Notes under the pieces: model-generated
Database searches by the model: none
The model's input: only the letters and a program-made list of their open reading frames with translations
What the model was told of the DNA's origin: nothing
Source of the DNA: Bacillus sp. EB01
GTDB taxonomy: Bacteria > Bacillota > Bacilli > Bacillales > Cytobacillaceae
DNA length: 64,000 nt
Direction of reading: 5' to 3'
Assembly (NCBI RefSeq): GCF_000613125.1
Contig: NZ_HG964497.1
Span: forward strand, 1,309,710-1,373,709
Made by a program: the position numbers and the translations under genes
Shown here: positions 17,537 through 27,977 of the stretch, one piece after another
How the letters are laid out: each line of letters begins with the position of its first letter
Position numbering within the stretch: position 1 is the first letter of the stretch

Positions 17537-18574
17537 GTGAGAACAGCAGTTATCGGGGGCACGGGATATAGTGCTATCGAATTGATGAGGCTGATAGATA
17601 AACATCCTAAGCTTGAATTGGGGCCAGTCATTTCGAGTTCACGCGGAGGAACTGACATTAGCAGTGTATTTCCCCACACAGGAGAGTTGCTGGATGTTAC
17701 GATGGAAAGCTTTGATGCGAAGAAAATAAGTGAGTCCGCAGATATCGCATTCTTGGCGGTTCCATCAGGAATCAGCAAATCACTCGTTCCCCAATTAATC
17801 GAAAATGGAACTAAATGTATCGACTTATCTGGGGATTTAAGGTTAAAGTCCCCGGAACAGTACGAGGAATGGTATAAACACATCCCGGCAGATCCGGAAG
17901 TGATTGCCGAAGCTGTATATGGATTAACCGAGCTATATTCCGAAGAAATCAAAAATGCCCGAATTGTAGCGAATCCGGGCTGTTATCCAACCGCTTCCCT
18001 GCTGGGCCTGCTGCCTGTTATAAAGACAGGGTTCGCAGATACGGGTTCAATAATTATTGATGCAAAATCAGGCGTCTCAGGTGCCGGGCGCGGTGCCTCG
18101 CTTGGAACTCATTTCTCTGAGGTCAATGAGAATATGAGAGCTTACAAATTAGGCACTCATCAGCATATCCCGGAAATTGAGCAAATTCTATCCGAGCAAT
18201 CTGGAAGGGAAATTAAAGTTACGTTTACCGCCCATTTAGCACCGATGACCAGGGGAATTATGGCAACGATTTATGTGAATTTATCACAAGCTATTTCTAC
18301 AAAAGAAATCATTGGACTTTACCGTGAATTTTATAAAAACAATCCCTTTGTCCGAATCAGGGATGAAGGAAGCTTGCCGGCAACAAAAGAAGTTTATGGC
18401 AGCAACTTTTGCGATATCGGTCTTTTCTCTGATAAAAGGACCGGGCGGCTTACGATTGTTTCTGTCATTGATAATTTGATGAAGGGTGCAGCCGGTCAGG
18501 CAATCCAAAATGCGAATTTAATGAATGGCTGGGATATCCGGACGGGTCTATACGATATCCCTCAATATCCATAA
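17537..18574 (+). CDS. argC: N-acetyl-gamma-glutamyl-phosphate reductase, ArgC
   Basis: A 345-residue enzyme, the same length as B. subtilis ArgC. It has the NADP-binding VIGGTGYSAIEL at the N-terminus, catalytic Cys149 in VANPGCYPTA, and the conserved SGVSGAGR. It reduces N-acetylglutamyl phosphate to the semialdehyde, step 3 of arginine synthesis. The GTG at 17537 is chosen for AAGGGAGGG 6 bases upstream; an ATG at 17510 has no site. It is the first gene of argCJBD-carAB-argF. A 240-base gap with degenerate tandem repeats separates it from argJ. Confidence 0.95.
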   Translation: MRTAVIGGTGYSAIELMRLIDKHPKLELGPVISSSRGGTDISSVFPHTGELLDVTMESFDAKKISESADIAFLAVPSGISKSLVPQLIENGTKCIDLSGDLRLKSPEQYEEWYKHIPADPEVIAEAVYGLTELYSEEIKNARIVANPGCYPTASLLGLLPVIKTGFADTGSIIIDAKSGVSGAGRGASLGTHFSEVNENMRAYKLGTHQHIPEIEQILSEQSGREIKVTFTAHLAPMTRGIMATIYVNLSQAISTKEIIGLYREFYKNNPFVRIRDEGSLPATKEVYGSNFCDIGLFSDKRTGRLTIVSVIDNLMKGAAGQAIQNANLMNGWDIRTGLYDIPQYP

Positions 18575-18648
18575 TACAGCAATACAGCGGTGACTATCCT
18601 GCGGAGAAAATTGATTGAAGATTCGTTTAATACCAGTTGATAAGCCTT

Positions 18649-18790
18649 CGAGGAAATAATAGATCCGGAGAGTCATCAAAAGCAGTTCTTGCCGACCCTG
18701 CGAGAAAAAGTAAATCCGTAGAGTCGTCAACAGCAGTTCTTAACGGCCTTAGTGGCAAAATTTATTGTACAGTCGTCCTGAATAAAGGAC
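18649..18790. repeat. Degenerate tandem array, period about 50 bp, between argC and argJ
   Basis: Units align at ATCCGGAGAGTCATCAA (18663) and ATCCGTAGAGTCGTCAA (18714), each followed by AGCAGTTCTT; a third weaker unit carries AGTCGTCC (18771). Spacings are 51, 51-52 and 49 bp. No ORF or RNA family is recognised. Confidence 0.65.
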
Positions 18791-18818
18791 AGGAGAACAA
18801 GTGAGGGAGGAATAATAC

Positions 18819-20045
18819 GTGCAGGCAATGTCGGGAGAAAAGATCAACCAGGAGGAAAGGGACATTTTTATATTGCCCAAGGGCTTTAAAGCCGGGGGAA
18901 TGCATTGCGGCTTGAAAAGAAAGAAGGAAGACCTTGGTTATATCGCCTCCGATATCCCGGCAACAGCTGCTGGCGTGTATACGGTGAATAGCTTTCAAGC
19001 TGCGCCGCTTGTTGTAACTCAAAAGAGCCTGGAGGTTGAGGGGAAAATCCAGGCGTTGCTCGTTAACTCCGGTAACGCAAATGCCTGTACCGGCAAACAG
19101 GGGATAGAGGATGCTTATGAAATGCAGAGCCAATTTGCAAAGAAACTTGGCATCCATGACCATCTGGTCGCAGTAACCTCTACAGGTGTAATTGGTGAAC
19201 TGCTTCGGATGGAATGCATACGGAATGGAATTGATAAGATACTTAATCCGGAAAATCAAGGCCCGGTAAATTTCCAAAAGGCTATTTTAACAACGGACAC
19301 ATGTATAAAGAGTGCGTTTGCTCAAGTTGAGGTGGACGGAAGACTTATAACCATTTCAGGAGCAGCGAAGGGTTCGGGAATGATTCATCCGAATATGGCC
19401 ACCATGCTTGCTTTTATTACAACGGATGCAAATATTGAACAGCCAGCCTTGCTCTCGGCATTAAAGGAATCAACCAACCAAACCTTTAACATGATTACAG
19501 TTGATGGTGATTCAAGCACGAATGATATGGTGCTTGCCCTTGCAAATGGGTTAGCCGGGAACGAGGTGCTGAACGAAAGCCACCCGGACTGGCAGGAATT
19601 TAGTTCGGCATTCAAGACCGTTTGTGAAGGACTAGCAAAACAAATCGCCAGGGACGGAGAAGGAGCGACAAAACTCATTGAGGTCCGGGTTTCCGGTGCA
19701 CAGAGTTTAGAGGCAGCGAGAGCAGTTGGGAAAGCTGTGATTTCTTCTAATCTAGTAAAAACTGCGATTTACGGGGAAGACGCCAATTGGGGAAGGATTG
19801 TAGCGGCAATCGGCTATAGCGGCATCCCTGTAATCCCTGAAGACGTGGAAGTAACCATCGGTCCGTTTTCTGTCTTTTCCAAGGGGCTTCCGCTCCCATT
19901 CTCAGAGGAAGAGGCAAAAGTTTACCTGTCGGGTGAAGAAGTTGTTATCTTTATTGACTTAAAACAGGGTGACGCGCATGCCTCCGCCTGGGGCTGCGAT
20001 CTAACCTATGACTATATCAAAATTAATGCTTCGTACCGGACGTAA
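18819..20045 (+). CDS. argJ: Bifunctional ornithine acetyltransferase / N-acetylglutamate synthase, ArgJ
   Basis: A 408-residue Ntn-type enzyme that cleaves itself into two chains at the Ala-Thr bond of HPNMATMLAF; Thr195 becomes the nucleophile. GSGMIHPN and VNSGNANACTG are family signatures. It moves the acetyl group from N-acetylornithine to glutamate, so ornithine is made by the cyclic route, and it probably also acetylates glutamate from acetyl-CoA, as there is no argA nearby. The GTG at 18819 has GAGGGAGG 8 bases upstream. Confidence 0.95.
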   Translation: MQAMSGEKINQEERDIFILPKGFKAGGMHCGLKRKKEDLGYIASDIPATAAGVYTVNSFQAAPLVVTQKSLEVEGKIQALLVNSGNANACTGKQGIEDAYEMQSQFAKKLGIHDHLVAVTSTGVIGELLRMECIRNGIDKILNPENQGPVNFQKAILTTDTCIKSAFAQVEVDGRLITISGAAKGSGMIHPNMATMLAFITTDANIEQPALLSALKESTNQTFNMITVDGDSSTNDMVLALANGLAGNEVLNESHPDWQEFSSAFKTVCEGLAKQIARDGEGATKLIEVRVSGAQSLEAARAVGKAVISSNLVKTAIYGEDANWGRIVAAIGYSGIPVIPEDVEVTIGPFSVFSKGLPLPFSEEEAKVYLSGEEVVIFIDLKQGDAHASAWGCDLTYDYIKINASYRT

Positions 20046-20107
20046 TGCAGTAAATCCATCATGAGTGTATGCGAGTTCCGTAGGGGCAACGTGAAATTCT
20101 AGCCTTT

Positions 20108-20285
20108 GAATCTCTATTGGCGACATTTCGGTGCTCTAGAAATGAGAAAATGCAGCCAAGAATCTCTATTGGAAACATTTCAATGCTTTAGAATAGCCAA
20201 AATGTAGCCAAGAACCTTTATTGGAAGCATTTTAATACTTTTGAAGCAAGGAAATGTATCCAATGACTCTAATGATTATTCCAAT
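20108..20285. repeat. 52-bp tandem array between argJ and argB
   Basis: Three complete 52-bp units start at 20108, 20160 and 20212, each opening GAAYCTYTATTGG and ending CCAA; a fourth partial unit begins at 20264. Inside each unit CATTT and AAATG form a potential hairpin arm pair, and CCAA/TTGG pairs across unit borders. There is no coding frame through the array. Confidence 0.88.
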
Positions 20286-20319
20286 CTATTAGGATGCGAA
20301 AATTAGGCAGGTGAAAAGA

Positions 20320-21129
20320 ATGGAATACGTGGTGATAAAATGCGGCGGCAGCATCATGGAAAAAATGCCCCCGGCATTGTTTGAAAACATAGTGACACTT
20401 GCCAATTCAGGCCAATGGGCACCAATTATCGTCCATGGCGGCGGACCGTTGATTACCTCGATGCTTGAAAAGCTTAACATCGAAACCCGGTTTATCGGAG
20501 GTCTGAGGGTAACAACCAATGAGGTGCTTGATGTTGTTGAAATGGCATTAAGCGGGATTGCGAATAAGCAGATTGTTAGAAAAATAGCCCTTGCAGAAGG
20601 AAAGGCGATTGGGATCAGCGGTACTGATGGCGGTTTATTAACAGCAGAACCGGCCAGCACTTCAAGCTCGCTTGGATTTGTGGGAGATGTGGCCAATGTG
20701 AACACTTCGGTCATTGTACACCTAATCGAAGGCGGATATATCCCGGTCATTTCTCCAATCGGGGCCGACCTGCAGGGACAGCGATACAACATAAATGGTG
20801 ACACCGCAGCGGCAGCGATAGCAGCAGCATTAGGCGGAAGGCTTTGTTTTATTAGTGATATTCCTGGGATTTTAATCGATAAAGGCGGTGAAAAGTCCAA
20901 ATTGGATACCGCAACAAATAGGGACATAGATGAAATGATTGCTTCCGGCCAAATATGGGGCGGAATGATCCCGAAGGTCCGTTCAGCACTCCATGCTTTG
21001 TTAGCGGGTGTCGGGGAAACCGCAATCATCAGTGGTCTTGAACCTGGCAGCCTTCTTTCTTATTGCAGCGGAGGGAAAGCCGGTACGAAAATCGTTCTTG
21101 AAAAGGAGGCTGTCCATGGGAATCAATAG
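20320..21129 (+). CDS. argB: N-acetylglutamate kinase, ArgB
   Basis: A 269-residue amino-acid kinase. It has the N-terminal VVIKCGGS, the Gly-rich IIVHGGGPLI, and C-terminal GGMIPKV motifs. It phosphorylates N-acetylglutamate, step 2 of the pathway. The ATG at 20320 is 7 bases after AGGTG; an in-frame GTG at 20311 overlaps that site. The 3' end overlaps argD by 14 bases. The short form without an N-terminal extension is typical of the cyclic pathway, where the kinase is often the feedback target. Confidence 0.95.
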   Translation: MEYVVIKCGGSIMEKMPPALFENIVTLANSGQWAPIIVHGGGPLITSMLEKLNIETRFIGGLRVTTNEVLDVVEMALSGIANKQIVRKIALAEGKAIGISGTDGGLLTAEPASTSSSLGFVGDVANVNTSVIVHLIEGGYIPVISPIGADLQGQRYNINGDTAAAAIAAALGGRLCFISDIPGILIDKGGEKSKLDTATNRDIDEMIASGQIWGGMIPKVRSALHALLAGVGETAIISGLEPGSLLSYCSGGKAGTKIVLEKEAVHGNQ

Positions 21130-22309
21130 CGCGGCGTTAGAAGAATCGGCGATTTTGCAGACATACGGAAGGTTTCCGCTTGCCCTTGTAAAAGGGAAGG
21201 GAAGTAACGTCTGGGATACAGACGGAAATCAGTATCTCGATTTTACATCGGGTATAGCTGTCTGTAACCTGGGCCATGCCCCAGACTCTGTAAAAACAGC
21301 CCTTGAGCAGCAGCTAGAAAAGCTTTGGCATTGTTCAAATCTTTATCATATTCCGCCACAGGAGGAGCTAGCCTCCCTGCTTGTGAAAAATAGTTTTGGA
21401 GATTATGTGTTCTTTTGCAATAGTGGCGCTGAAGCAAATGAAGCTGCAATCAAGCTGGCAAGGAGATATGCCAGGAAAATAAGTGGCAGCAGCACGGCGG
21501 AAATCATTACCTTCAAACAATCCTTTCATGGAAGGACAATGGGGGCGATGGCTGCAACTGGCCAGGATAAAATTCATGATGGGTTCCACCCGCTTCTGGA
21601 AGGTTTCCGCTATCTGGAATACAATGACGGGTCAGCATTGCAGGAAATAGCCGCAAGCAATGCATGTGCTGTCCTCCTGGAGCTTGTACAGGGTGAGGGC
21701 GGGGTTGTCCCGGCAAATCTTGAATGGGTCAGGAAACTTGAGGAAATCTGCAAGGAAAAAGGAATCCTGCTTATCATAGACGAGGTCCAGACTGGAATAG
21801 GCCGTACTGGAACATTATTTGCATATGAGCAATATGGAATTAAACCAGACATCATGTCGCTTGCAAAAGGACTTGGTTCAGGGTTTCCAATCGGGGCTAT
21901 GATTGCTACCCGTGAAGCAGCAAAAGGCTTTGAGCCAGGAAGCCATGGAAGCACATTCGGGGGCAATCCGCTCGCTGCAGTGGCAGGACTTGCTACTGTC
22001 ACAACTATCCTGTCGGAAAATATCCTTGAAGATGCCAGCAAGCTGTCCGCTCTTTTGGATGATGGCCTCGCAAAGCTTCAGGAAAAGCACCCTTCCATTA
22101 AAAAGGTAAGGGGGATTGGTCTGTTAAAAGGCCTGGAGGTTAACGGAAGTGCTTTGGATATTGTCAAAGCAGCAATGGATGAGCATGTCCTGCTTTTGAC
22201 AGCAGGTCCAAATGTTGTACGGATCCTCCCGCCCCTGACGGCAACAAACGAAGAAGCAACCAGCTTTCTTGGGGCTCTGGATAAAGTGTTAACCAATATG
22301 TATGAATAG
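21116..22309 (+). CDS. argD: Acetylornithine aminotransferase, ArgD
   Basis: A 397-residue class III PLP aminotransferase. The PLP lysine is Lys251 in SLAKGLGSGFPIGA, with Asp222 in IIDEVQTGIGRTG and the phosphate-binding NSGAEANEAA. It converts N-acetylglutamate semialdehyde to N-acetylornithine using glutamate. The ATG at 21116 follows AAAGGAGG; the frame is open further upstream but only within argB. The 14-base overlap with argB implies coupled translation. Confidence 0.95.
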   Translation: MGINSAALEESAILQTYGRFPLALVKGKGSNVWDTDGNQYLDFTSGIAVCNLGHAPDSVKTALEQQLEKLWHCSNLYHIPPQEELASLLVKNSFGDYVFFCNSGAEANEAAIKLARRYARKISGSSTAEIITFKQSFHGRTMGAMAATGQDKIHDGFHPLLEGFRYLEYNDGSALQEIAASNACAVLLELVQGEGGVVPANLEWVRKLEEICKEKGILLIIDEVQTGIGRTGTLFAYEQYGIKPDIMSLAKGLGSGFPIGAMIATREAAKGFEPGSHGSTFGGNPLAAVAGLATVTTILSENILEDASKLSALLDDGLAKLQEKHPSIKKVRGIGLLKGLEVNGSALDIVKAAMDEHVLLLTAGPNVVRILPPLTATNEEATSFLGALDKVLTNMYE

Positions 22310-22340
22310 ATAAAGCTTTTTTGATGAAGGAGTGGTTTGT

Positions 22341-23423
22341 TTGGAAAAGGGATTTCTCATTCTGGAAACCGGCGACATCTTTGAAGGATTCCTAATAGGC
22401 AAATTCAAGGGTTCCAGCGGGGAAGTTGTTTTCAACACCGGGATGACCGGCTATCAGGAAATTATCTCGGACCCCTCATATGCAGGGCAAATTATCACGT
22501 TCTGCTATCCGGCAATTGGAAATTATGGAGTAAATGATCTTGATGATGAAAGTATCACGCCTTCACTGGCAGGTGTTATCATCAGTGACGCCTGTGAAAC
22601 CCCAAGTCATTTTCAGTCTATCAGCGGGTTTTCGGAAAAACTTGAGCAAGCCGGTGTGCCAGGGCTTGCCGGTGTTGATACAAGGGCACTTGTCAAAAAA
22701 ATCCGCGGGGTAGGAACTGTAAAAGGAGTCATATCCAACAGGAAGGCATCATGGGCGGAGCTGGAATGCAAACAAACTATTTCAGGCTGGGTTGAAAAGG
22801 TTTCTGTAAAACAGCAGCTGACTTATAAGAAAAACGGACCACACGTCGTCTTAATAGATTACGGTTTTAAAAAATCAATCCTGAACTTCCTACTCGGGCG
22901 AAATTGTACGGTCACAATCGTACCTTACAAAACGAAGCTAGAAGAGATAAAGCAATTATCACCAGATGCAGTTTTATTAAGCAATGGCCCTGGTGATCCA
23001 ATGGAACTTAAAGAGCTTTTCCCAGAAATTAAAAAAATCGCCACCGCTTATCCAACACTGGGCATATGTCTCGGCCACCAGCTAATCGCTTTAGCATTCG
23101 GGGCAAAAACAGAGAAATTGCCATATGGGCACAGGGGGGCGAATCACCCGGTTAAAGAGCTTTCCACTGGAAAAGTAAAAATCACGTCACAAAATCATGG
23201 CTACGTGGTCGTCGATGGTACGGTTGACCAAAATGAATTTGAGGTTACGTACCGGAATGTGAATGACCAATCAATCGAAGGTTTGCAGCATCTAAAGTTT
23301 TCAATTGCGACTGTCCAATTCCATCCGGAGGCTCATCCTGGACCACGTGATACCCTTCATATTCTTGAAGACTTTGTCGGCAGCCTGAAAAGTATGGGGG
23401 AAACCCGTTATGCCATTTCATAG
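22341..23423 (+). CDS. carA: Carbamoyl-phosphate synthase small subunit, arginine-specific, CarA
   Basis: A 360-residue glutamine amidotransferase subunit. The N-terminal CPSase domain is followed by a class I GATase domain with Cys243 in GICLGHQ and the His-Glu pair in [10 protein letters not shown]. It releases ammonia from glutamine for CarB. The TTG at 22341 is chosen because GAAGGAG lies 8 bases upstream; an in-frame GTG at 22332 overlaps that site. Location inside the arg operon and the short length fit the arginine-regulated enzyme rather than the pyrimidine one (PyrAA). Confidence 0.94.
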   Translation: MEKGFLILETGDIFEGFLIGKFKGSSGEVVFNTGMTGYQEIISDPSYAGQIITFCYPAIGNYGVNDLDDESITPSLAGVIISDACETPSHFQSISGFSEKLEQAGVPGLAGVDTRALVKKIRGVGTVKGVISNRKASWAELECKQTISGWVEKVSVKQQLTYKKNGPHVVLIDYGFKKSILNFLLGRNCTVTIVPYKTKLEEIKQLSPDAVLLSNGPGDPMELKELFPEIKKIATAYPTLGICLGHQLIALAFGAKTEKLPYGHRGANHPVKELSTGKVKITSQNHGYVVVDGTVDQNEFEVTYRNVNDQSIEGLQHLKFSIATVQFHPEAHPGPRDTLHILEDFVGSLKSMGETRYAIS

Positions 23424-26400
23424 CCATTTAAGAAAGGTCATGGTGATTGGGTCGGGTCCAATCGTCATCGGCCAGGCAGCTGAATTTGATTATGCCGGCA
23501 CCCAGGCGTGCATAGCCCTTAAGGAAGAGGGAATCGAAGTTGTTCTTGTCAATAATAACCCGGCAACAATTATGACAGATCAAACAGTCGCAGACAAAGT
23601 ATATATTGAACCGCTAACCGTGGAAACACTTGAACAAATCATCCAAAAAGAAAAACCGGATGGAATCATAGGTACCCTTGGCGGACAGACAGGATTGAAT
23701 CTTGCTGTTCAACTCTATGAGCAGGGAATTCTACAGAAATACAATGTGGAATTACTGGGGACATCAGTAGAATCAATCAAGAACGGGGAAGACCGCGAAC
23801 GATTCCGGAGCCTTATGCTTTCAATCGGTGAGCCCGTTCCGGAATCAGAAATCATCCATAGTGTGGATGAAGGAATTGCGTTTGCGAAAAAGATTGGACT
23901 TCCAGTGATTATCCGCCCTGCTTATACATTGGGAGGGGACGGCGGGGGATTTGCCGAGACGGAAGATGAACTTGAAGGTGTCCTGAAAAAAGGTCTTGCC
24001 GCAAGTCCGATCAACCAGGTGCTCGTTGAACGAAGCATTAAAGGCTGGAAGGAAATTGAGTACGAAGTGATGCGCGATGCCAACGATACGTGCATTATTG
24101 TATGCAACATGGAAAACTTTGATCCCGTCGGGGTCCATACCGGTGATTCAATCGTTGTCGCTCCTTCACAGACATTGAACGATGTGCAATATCAGCTATT
24201 AAGGGACGCTTCGATTAAAGTCATCCGCGAGCTCGGTGTAATTGGAGGCTGTAATATTCAATTTGCCCTCCATCCAAAGTCCAATGATTATTTCATCATC
24301 GAGGTGAATCCAAGGGTCAGCAGGTCTTCAGCTTTGGCGTCGAAAGCGACCGGGTATCCAATTGCCAGGATTGCGGCCAAGTGCTCGGTAGGCTATCACC
24401 TTGATGAAATCCTTAACCCGATTACCGGGAATACGTTTGCCTCCTTTGAGCCAGCAATTGATTACCTGGTTGTAAAACTGCCGCGTTTTCCGTTTGATAA
24501 ATTCCCTGAAGCGGATCGAACCCTAGGCACGCAAATGAAGGCAACAGGTGAAGTGATGGCGATAGACCGGAGCTTTGAGGGTGCACTGAATAAGGCAATC
24601 CGTTCACTGGAAATAAAGGCATGGGGTTTAAAGACAGGGATGTTTGCTAATCTGGCGCAGGCCGAGCTTGAACAGCTTATCATAACACCTAATGACATGC
24701 GGCTTTTTGCTATATCAGAAGCCTTGCATCGGGGAGTGACTGTGGAAACGATTCATGGTCTGACGCAGATTGATTTATGGTTTCTGCACAAACTCGAGGC
24801 AATTGTCGAAGTGGAAAAAGAGCTTTCGTTCTTTAAATGGGATACAATCTCAGCCAGGCTCTTAAAAGAGGCTAAACGAATCAATCTATCCGACAGATTT
24901 ATTGCCGCCACTTTTGGAATTGCAGAAACAGAAGTGAGGAAAAAGTGGAAAGAACTCGGTATCTCACCAGGTTATAAGATGGTTGATACTTGCTCCGCTG
25001 AATTTGACGCGGTAACTCCTTACTATTATTCAACTTGGGCTGGAGGCGACGAGGCTGGAGTAGGAGAAGGGAAGAAAGTGGCCGTCATAGGTTCCGGCCC
25101 AATCCGAATCGGGCAGGGCATTGAATTCGATTATTGTTCGGTTCATGCTGCCTTGGCTTTAAAAAAACAAGGATATAAAGCGATTGTCATCAATAATAAT
25201 CCTGAAACAGTCAGCACCGACTATTCTGTTGCTGATCGCCTATATTTTGAGCCTCTTGCTTTTGAAGACATCATGAATGTGATTGAAAAAGAAGCAGTTG
25301 AAGGAGTTATGCTCCAATTTGGAGGCCAAACAGCGATCAATCTTGCCAAGGATTTAGAGGCAGCCGGGATCAACATTCTTGGAACTGATGTCACCAGTAT
25401 CGATCGTCTAGAAGATCGCGATGAATTCTACAAACTGCTTAAGGAGCTCAATATCCCTCACATTGATGGGAAAATAGCCAGTCATGTCAGGGACGCCCTT
25501 CAAGCGGCTGAGGGAATAGGCTACCCGGTTCTTGTCCGGCCTTCATATGTAATCGGAGGGCAGTCAATGTTCACTTTTTACCGTGAAGAAGATCTGGAAA
25601 GTTATTTGGCGACCCTTGATGAAACGGATTCACAAATGTGGCCGCTTCTCGTTGATCGGTTCCTTCCGGGCATGGAATGTGAAATGGATATCATTTCAGA
25701 CGGCCAATCGATCTTAGTTCCGGGAATTTTTGAACATCTTGAAAAAGCAGGTGTGCATTCTGGCGATAGCCTTTCAGTTTTCCCGCCTATAGCTATCGAT
25801 TCGGTATTGAAACAGACTATGGTTGAGTATGCAACGCAAATAGCCAAATCACTTCCGGTCGTTGGGATCATGAATATCCAATTCGTCATCCATGAGGGTA
25901 CAGTCTTTGTGCTTGAAGTCAATCCAAGGGCATCAAGAACCGTGCCGATAATCAGTAAAGTAACTGGAATACCTTTGATTGAATGGGCAGCTCAGGTTCA
26001 GCTGGGACTGCCATTATCCGAGATTCATTCCGAGTGTGGCCTGCTTGACGAACCGCCATATTTTACGGTAAAAGCCCCTGTCTTCTCAAATGGTAAGCTA
26101 AAAGGAGTCGACCCGGTACTTGGGCCGGAAATGAAGTCAACTGGTGAGGCATTGGGGCTCGGACTAACCTTTTCCGAGGCATTATCCAAGGCGTTCAAAC
26201 ATGGAGGACGTTCTATCGATATGGAAGGGAAAACAGTTCTTTGCTCAGTGCCGGATCGAGATAAAGGAGAAATCCTTTATGCGATGCGGGATCTCTGCGA
26301 AAAAGGTGCGGCCATTTTGGCCACCGAAGGTACTGCGCAGTTTCTGAATGAAAATGGGGTTCACGCAAATTCGTTTTCCTCGGATGTTACTAGCCTTGAA

Positions 26401-26634
26401 CAATTTTTCCGGGAAGGAAAGATAGATATGGTTGTCAATATTCCGACACAGGGACGCAGGCCGGGGACATTCGGCTTTATATTAAGGCAGCTTGCAGTTC
26501 GCTATAACCTTCCTTGTTTTACACATATTGATACGTTGGTCTCGTTCATCAAATTAAAACAGGAAGCTTCAGGTGCTGCTGTCCGAACAATTCAGGACCT
26601 CCATGTTTTAAAGGATGAAATAATCGCCAACTAA
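23410..26634 (+). CDS. carB: Carbamoyl-phosphate synthase large subunit, arginine-specific, CarB
   Basis: A 1074-residue protein with the standard duplicated layout: N-terminal pre-ATP-grasp and ATP-grasp half (carboxyphosphate), oligomerisation helix region (about 400-545), second half beginning [20 protein letters not shown] (about 557, carbamoyl phosphate), and a C-terminal MGS-like allosteric domain (about 930-1070, including [10 protein letters not shown]). The start overlaps carA by 14 bases. It supplies carbamoyl phosphate to ArgF, the next gene. Confidence 0.95.
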   Translation: MPFHSHLRKVMVIGSGPIVIGQAAEFDYAGTQACIALKEEGIEVVLVNNNPATIMTDQTVADKVYIEPLTVETLEQIIQKEKPDGIIGTLGGQTGLNLAVQLYEQGILQKYNVELLGTSVESIKNGEDRERFRSLMLSIGEPVPESEIIHSVDEGIAFAKKIGLPVIIRPAYTLGGDGGGFAETEDELEGVLKKGLAASPINQVLVERSIKGWKEIEYEVMRDANDTCIIVCNMENFDPVGVHTGDSIVVAPSQTLNDVQYQLLRDASIKVIRELGVIGGCNIQFALHPKSNDYFIIEVNPRVSRSSALASKATGYPIARIAAKCSVGYHLDEILNPITGNTFASFEPAIDYLVVKLPRFPFDKFPEADRTLGTQMKATGEVMAIDRSFEGALNKAIRSLEIKAWGLKTGMFANLAQAELEQLIITPNDMRLFAISEALHRGVTVETIHGLTQIDLWFLHKLEAIVEVEKELSFFKWDTISARLLKEAKRINLSDRFIAATFGIAETEVRKKWKELGISPGYKMVDTCSAEFDAVTPYYYSTWAGGDEAGVGEGKKVAVIGSGPIRIGQGIEFDYCSVHAALALKKQGYKAIVINNNPETVSTDYSVADRLYFEPLAFEDIMNVIEKEAVEGVMLQFGGQTAINLAKDLEAAGINILGTDVTSIDRLEDRDEFYKLLKELNIPHIDGKIASHVRDALQAAEGIGYPVLVRPSYVIGGQSMFTFYREEDLESYLATLDETDSQMWPLLVDRFLPGMECEMDIISDGQSILVPGIFEHLEKAGVHSGDSLSVFPPIAIDSVLKQTMVEYATQIAKSLPVVGIMNIQFVIHEGTVFVLEVNPRASRTVPIISKVTGIPLIEWAAQVQLGLPLSEIHSECGLLDEPPYFTVKAPVFSNGKLKGVDPVLGPEMKSTGEALGLGLTFSEALSKAFKHGGRSIDMEGKTVLCSVPDRDKGEILYAMRDLCEKGAAILATEGTAQFLNENGVHANSFSSDVTSLEQFFREGKIDMVVNIPTQGRRPGTFGFILRQLAVRYNLPCFTHIDTLVSFIKLKQEASGAAVRTIQDLHVLKDEIIAN

Positions 26635-26655
26635 CTGCTAGGAGGGGTTTCACAC

Positions 26656-27627
26656 ATGATAAAAGCAATAGGGCAAGGTAAAGCCATCGTGCCCACTTTA
26701 AAAGGAAGACACTTTTTGAAGCTTGCCGATTTTACAACTGAAGAGATTTACTGGCTTCTTGAAACGGCAGTTCAATTGAAAAAATCCCAAAAACAAGGGA
26801 AGCCGCAGCCTTATTTAAATGGAAAAGTACTTGGGATGATTTTTGAAAAATCGTCCACCCGGACAAGAGTGTCCTTCGAAGTCGGGATGCTCCAGCTTGG
26901 CGGCCATGCAATTTTCCTAAGCACAAAAGATATCCAGCTTGGCCGCGGTGAAACGATTGCCGATACTGCAAAGGTATTGTCCAGGTATGTAGACGGAATT
27001 ATGATCAGGACGTTTGGCGATGAACGCATAGAAGAATTTGCCTCCGCTTCCACCGTTCCTGTCATTAATGGGTTAACAACCCTGCATCATCCAGCCCAGG
27101 TGCTGGCTGACCTCCTTACAATTCTAGAGCATAAAGGGAAATTGAAAGGGCTCAAGCTTTGTTATGTAGGAGATGGAAATAACAATATGGCTCATTCACT
27201 TCTTGAAGGGGCAGTTAAGGTAGGCATGAATGTCAGCATCGCAAGCCCTAAAGGATATGAGCCCAATCAGGCAATAGTGTCCCAGGCAAAAAAGGATGCT
27301 AAGGGGACTGGCAGCAGTATCATCTTAACAAATGACCCATCTGAAGCAATTAGCGGTGCAGATGTTGTTGTCACAGATGTTTGGGCCAGTATGGGAATGG
27401 AAGGCGAGGCGGAAGAAAGGCTTGCCGCGTTTTCCTCCTTCCAGGTGAATGAAGAGCTCTGTTCATTAGCCAAAAACGATTTTTTGTTCCTGCACTGCTT
27501 GCCGGCACATCGTGGTGAGGAAGTAAGCGCGGGTATCATTGACGGTCCGCATTCGGTTGTGTTTGATGAAGCCGAGAACAGGCTTCATGCCCAGAAAGCG
27601 ATCCTGAAAGCGTTGATGGAAGATTAA
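26656..27627 (+). CDS. argF: Ornithine carbamoyltransferase, ArgF
   Basis: A 323-residue transcarbamoylase. The carbamoyl-phosphate loop is KSSTRTR (residues 65-71), with HHPAQ for the second substrate contact and the ornithine-binding HCLPAHRGEEV near the C-terminus. It makes citrulline. It has an AGGAGGGG site, lies 21 bases after carB, and ends the argCJBD-carAB-argF operon. No clear terminator follows; instead there is an A+T-rich tandem array before argG. Confidence 0.95.
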   Translation: MIKAIGQGKAIVPTLKGRHFLKLADFTTEEIYWLLETAVQLKKSQKQGKPQPYLNGKVLGMIFEKSSTRTRVSFEVGMLQLGGHAIFLSTKDIQLGRGETIADTAKVLSRYVDGIMIRTFGDERIEEFASASTVPVINGLTTLHHPAQVLADLLTILEHKGKLKGLKLCYVGDGNNNMAHSLLEGAVKVGMNVSIASPKGYEPNQAIVSQAKKDAKGTGSSIILTNDPSEAISGADVVVTDVWASMGMEGEAEERLAAFSSFQVNEELCSLAKNDFLFLHCLPAHRGEEVSAGIIDGPHSVVFDEAENRLHAQKAILKALMED

Positions 27628-27977
27628 ACCCGTCTTACTTTAGGTCCCTTATTTAAGATGAGCTTATTATTTTAGCTTTGATTTCCGCTCCAATTAAATT
27701 AAGATTTTTTAGTTCACCTTATAAAAGCGTCTTTTGTTCAATAATTTTTGGACTACGCATATCTTCAGCTTCAATAGTGAGGATTACTTTTGAAGCAGTA
27801 AATATATCGGTCATGTTCACAAATATATCGGTCACTATTTCGATTTTATCGACTGGTTTCACAAATATATCGTACAGTTTCACGATTTTATCACCCGTGT
27901 TCACAAATATATCGGAAAAGTTCACAATTTTAGACTCGACCGAGAAAGCAGCCCAATCTAAAAAATGAGGTGGATTC
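27628..27977. other. argF-argG intergenic region
   Basis: 350 A+T-rich bases, nearly half of them the 21-bp tandem array described separately. No ARG box of convincing quality or terminator was seen. The argG ribosome site GAGGTGG lies at the right end. Confidence 0.5.
27795..27941. repeat. 21-bp tandem array upstream of argG
   Basis: Seven 21-bp units start at 27795, 27816, 27837, 27858, 27879, 27900 and 27921. They alternate between TTCACAAATATATCG and TTCACGATTTTATC types, giving a 42-bp super-period. The array ends 36 bases before argG. A 96-codon plus-strand frame and an 86-codon minus-strand frame run through it and would encode seven-residue repeats, but the heptads simply reflect the 21-bp period. 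Confidence 0.92.

Noticed and set aside
27795..27941. CRISPR array
   Set aside because: Units are contiguous 21-bp repeats without unique spacers, and no cas genes are present.
27678..27968. 96-codon plus-strand frame (and an 86-codon minus-strand frame) with heptad repeats upstream of argG
   Set aside because: Both frames run through the 21-bp tandem array, whose period alone creates heptads on either strand; no ribosome site and no family resemblance.
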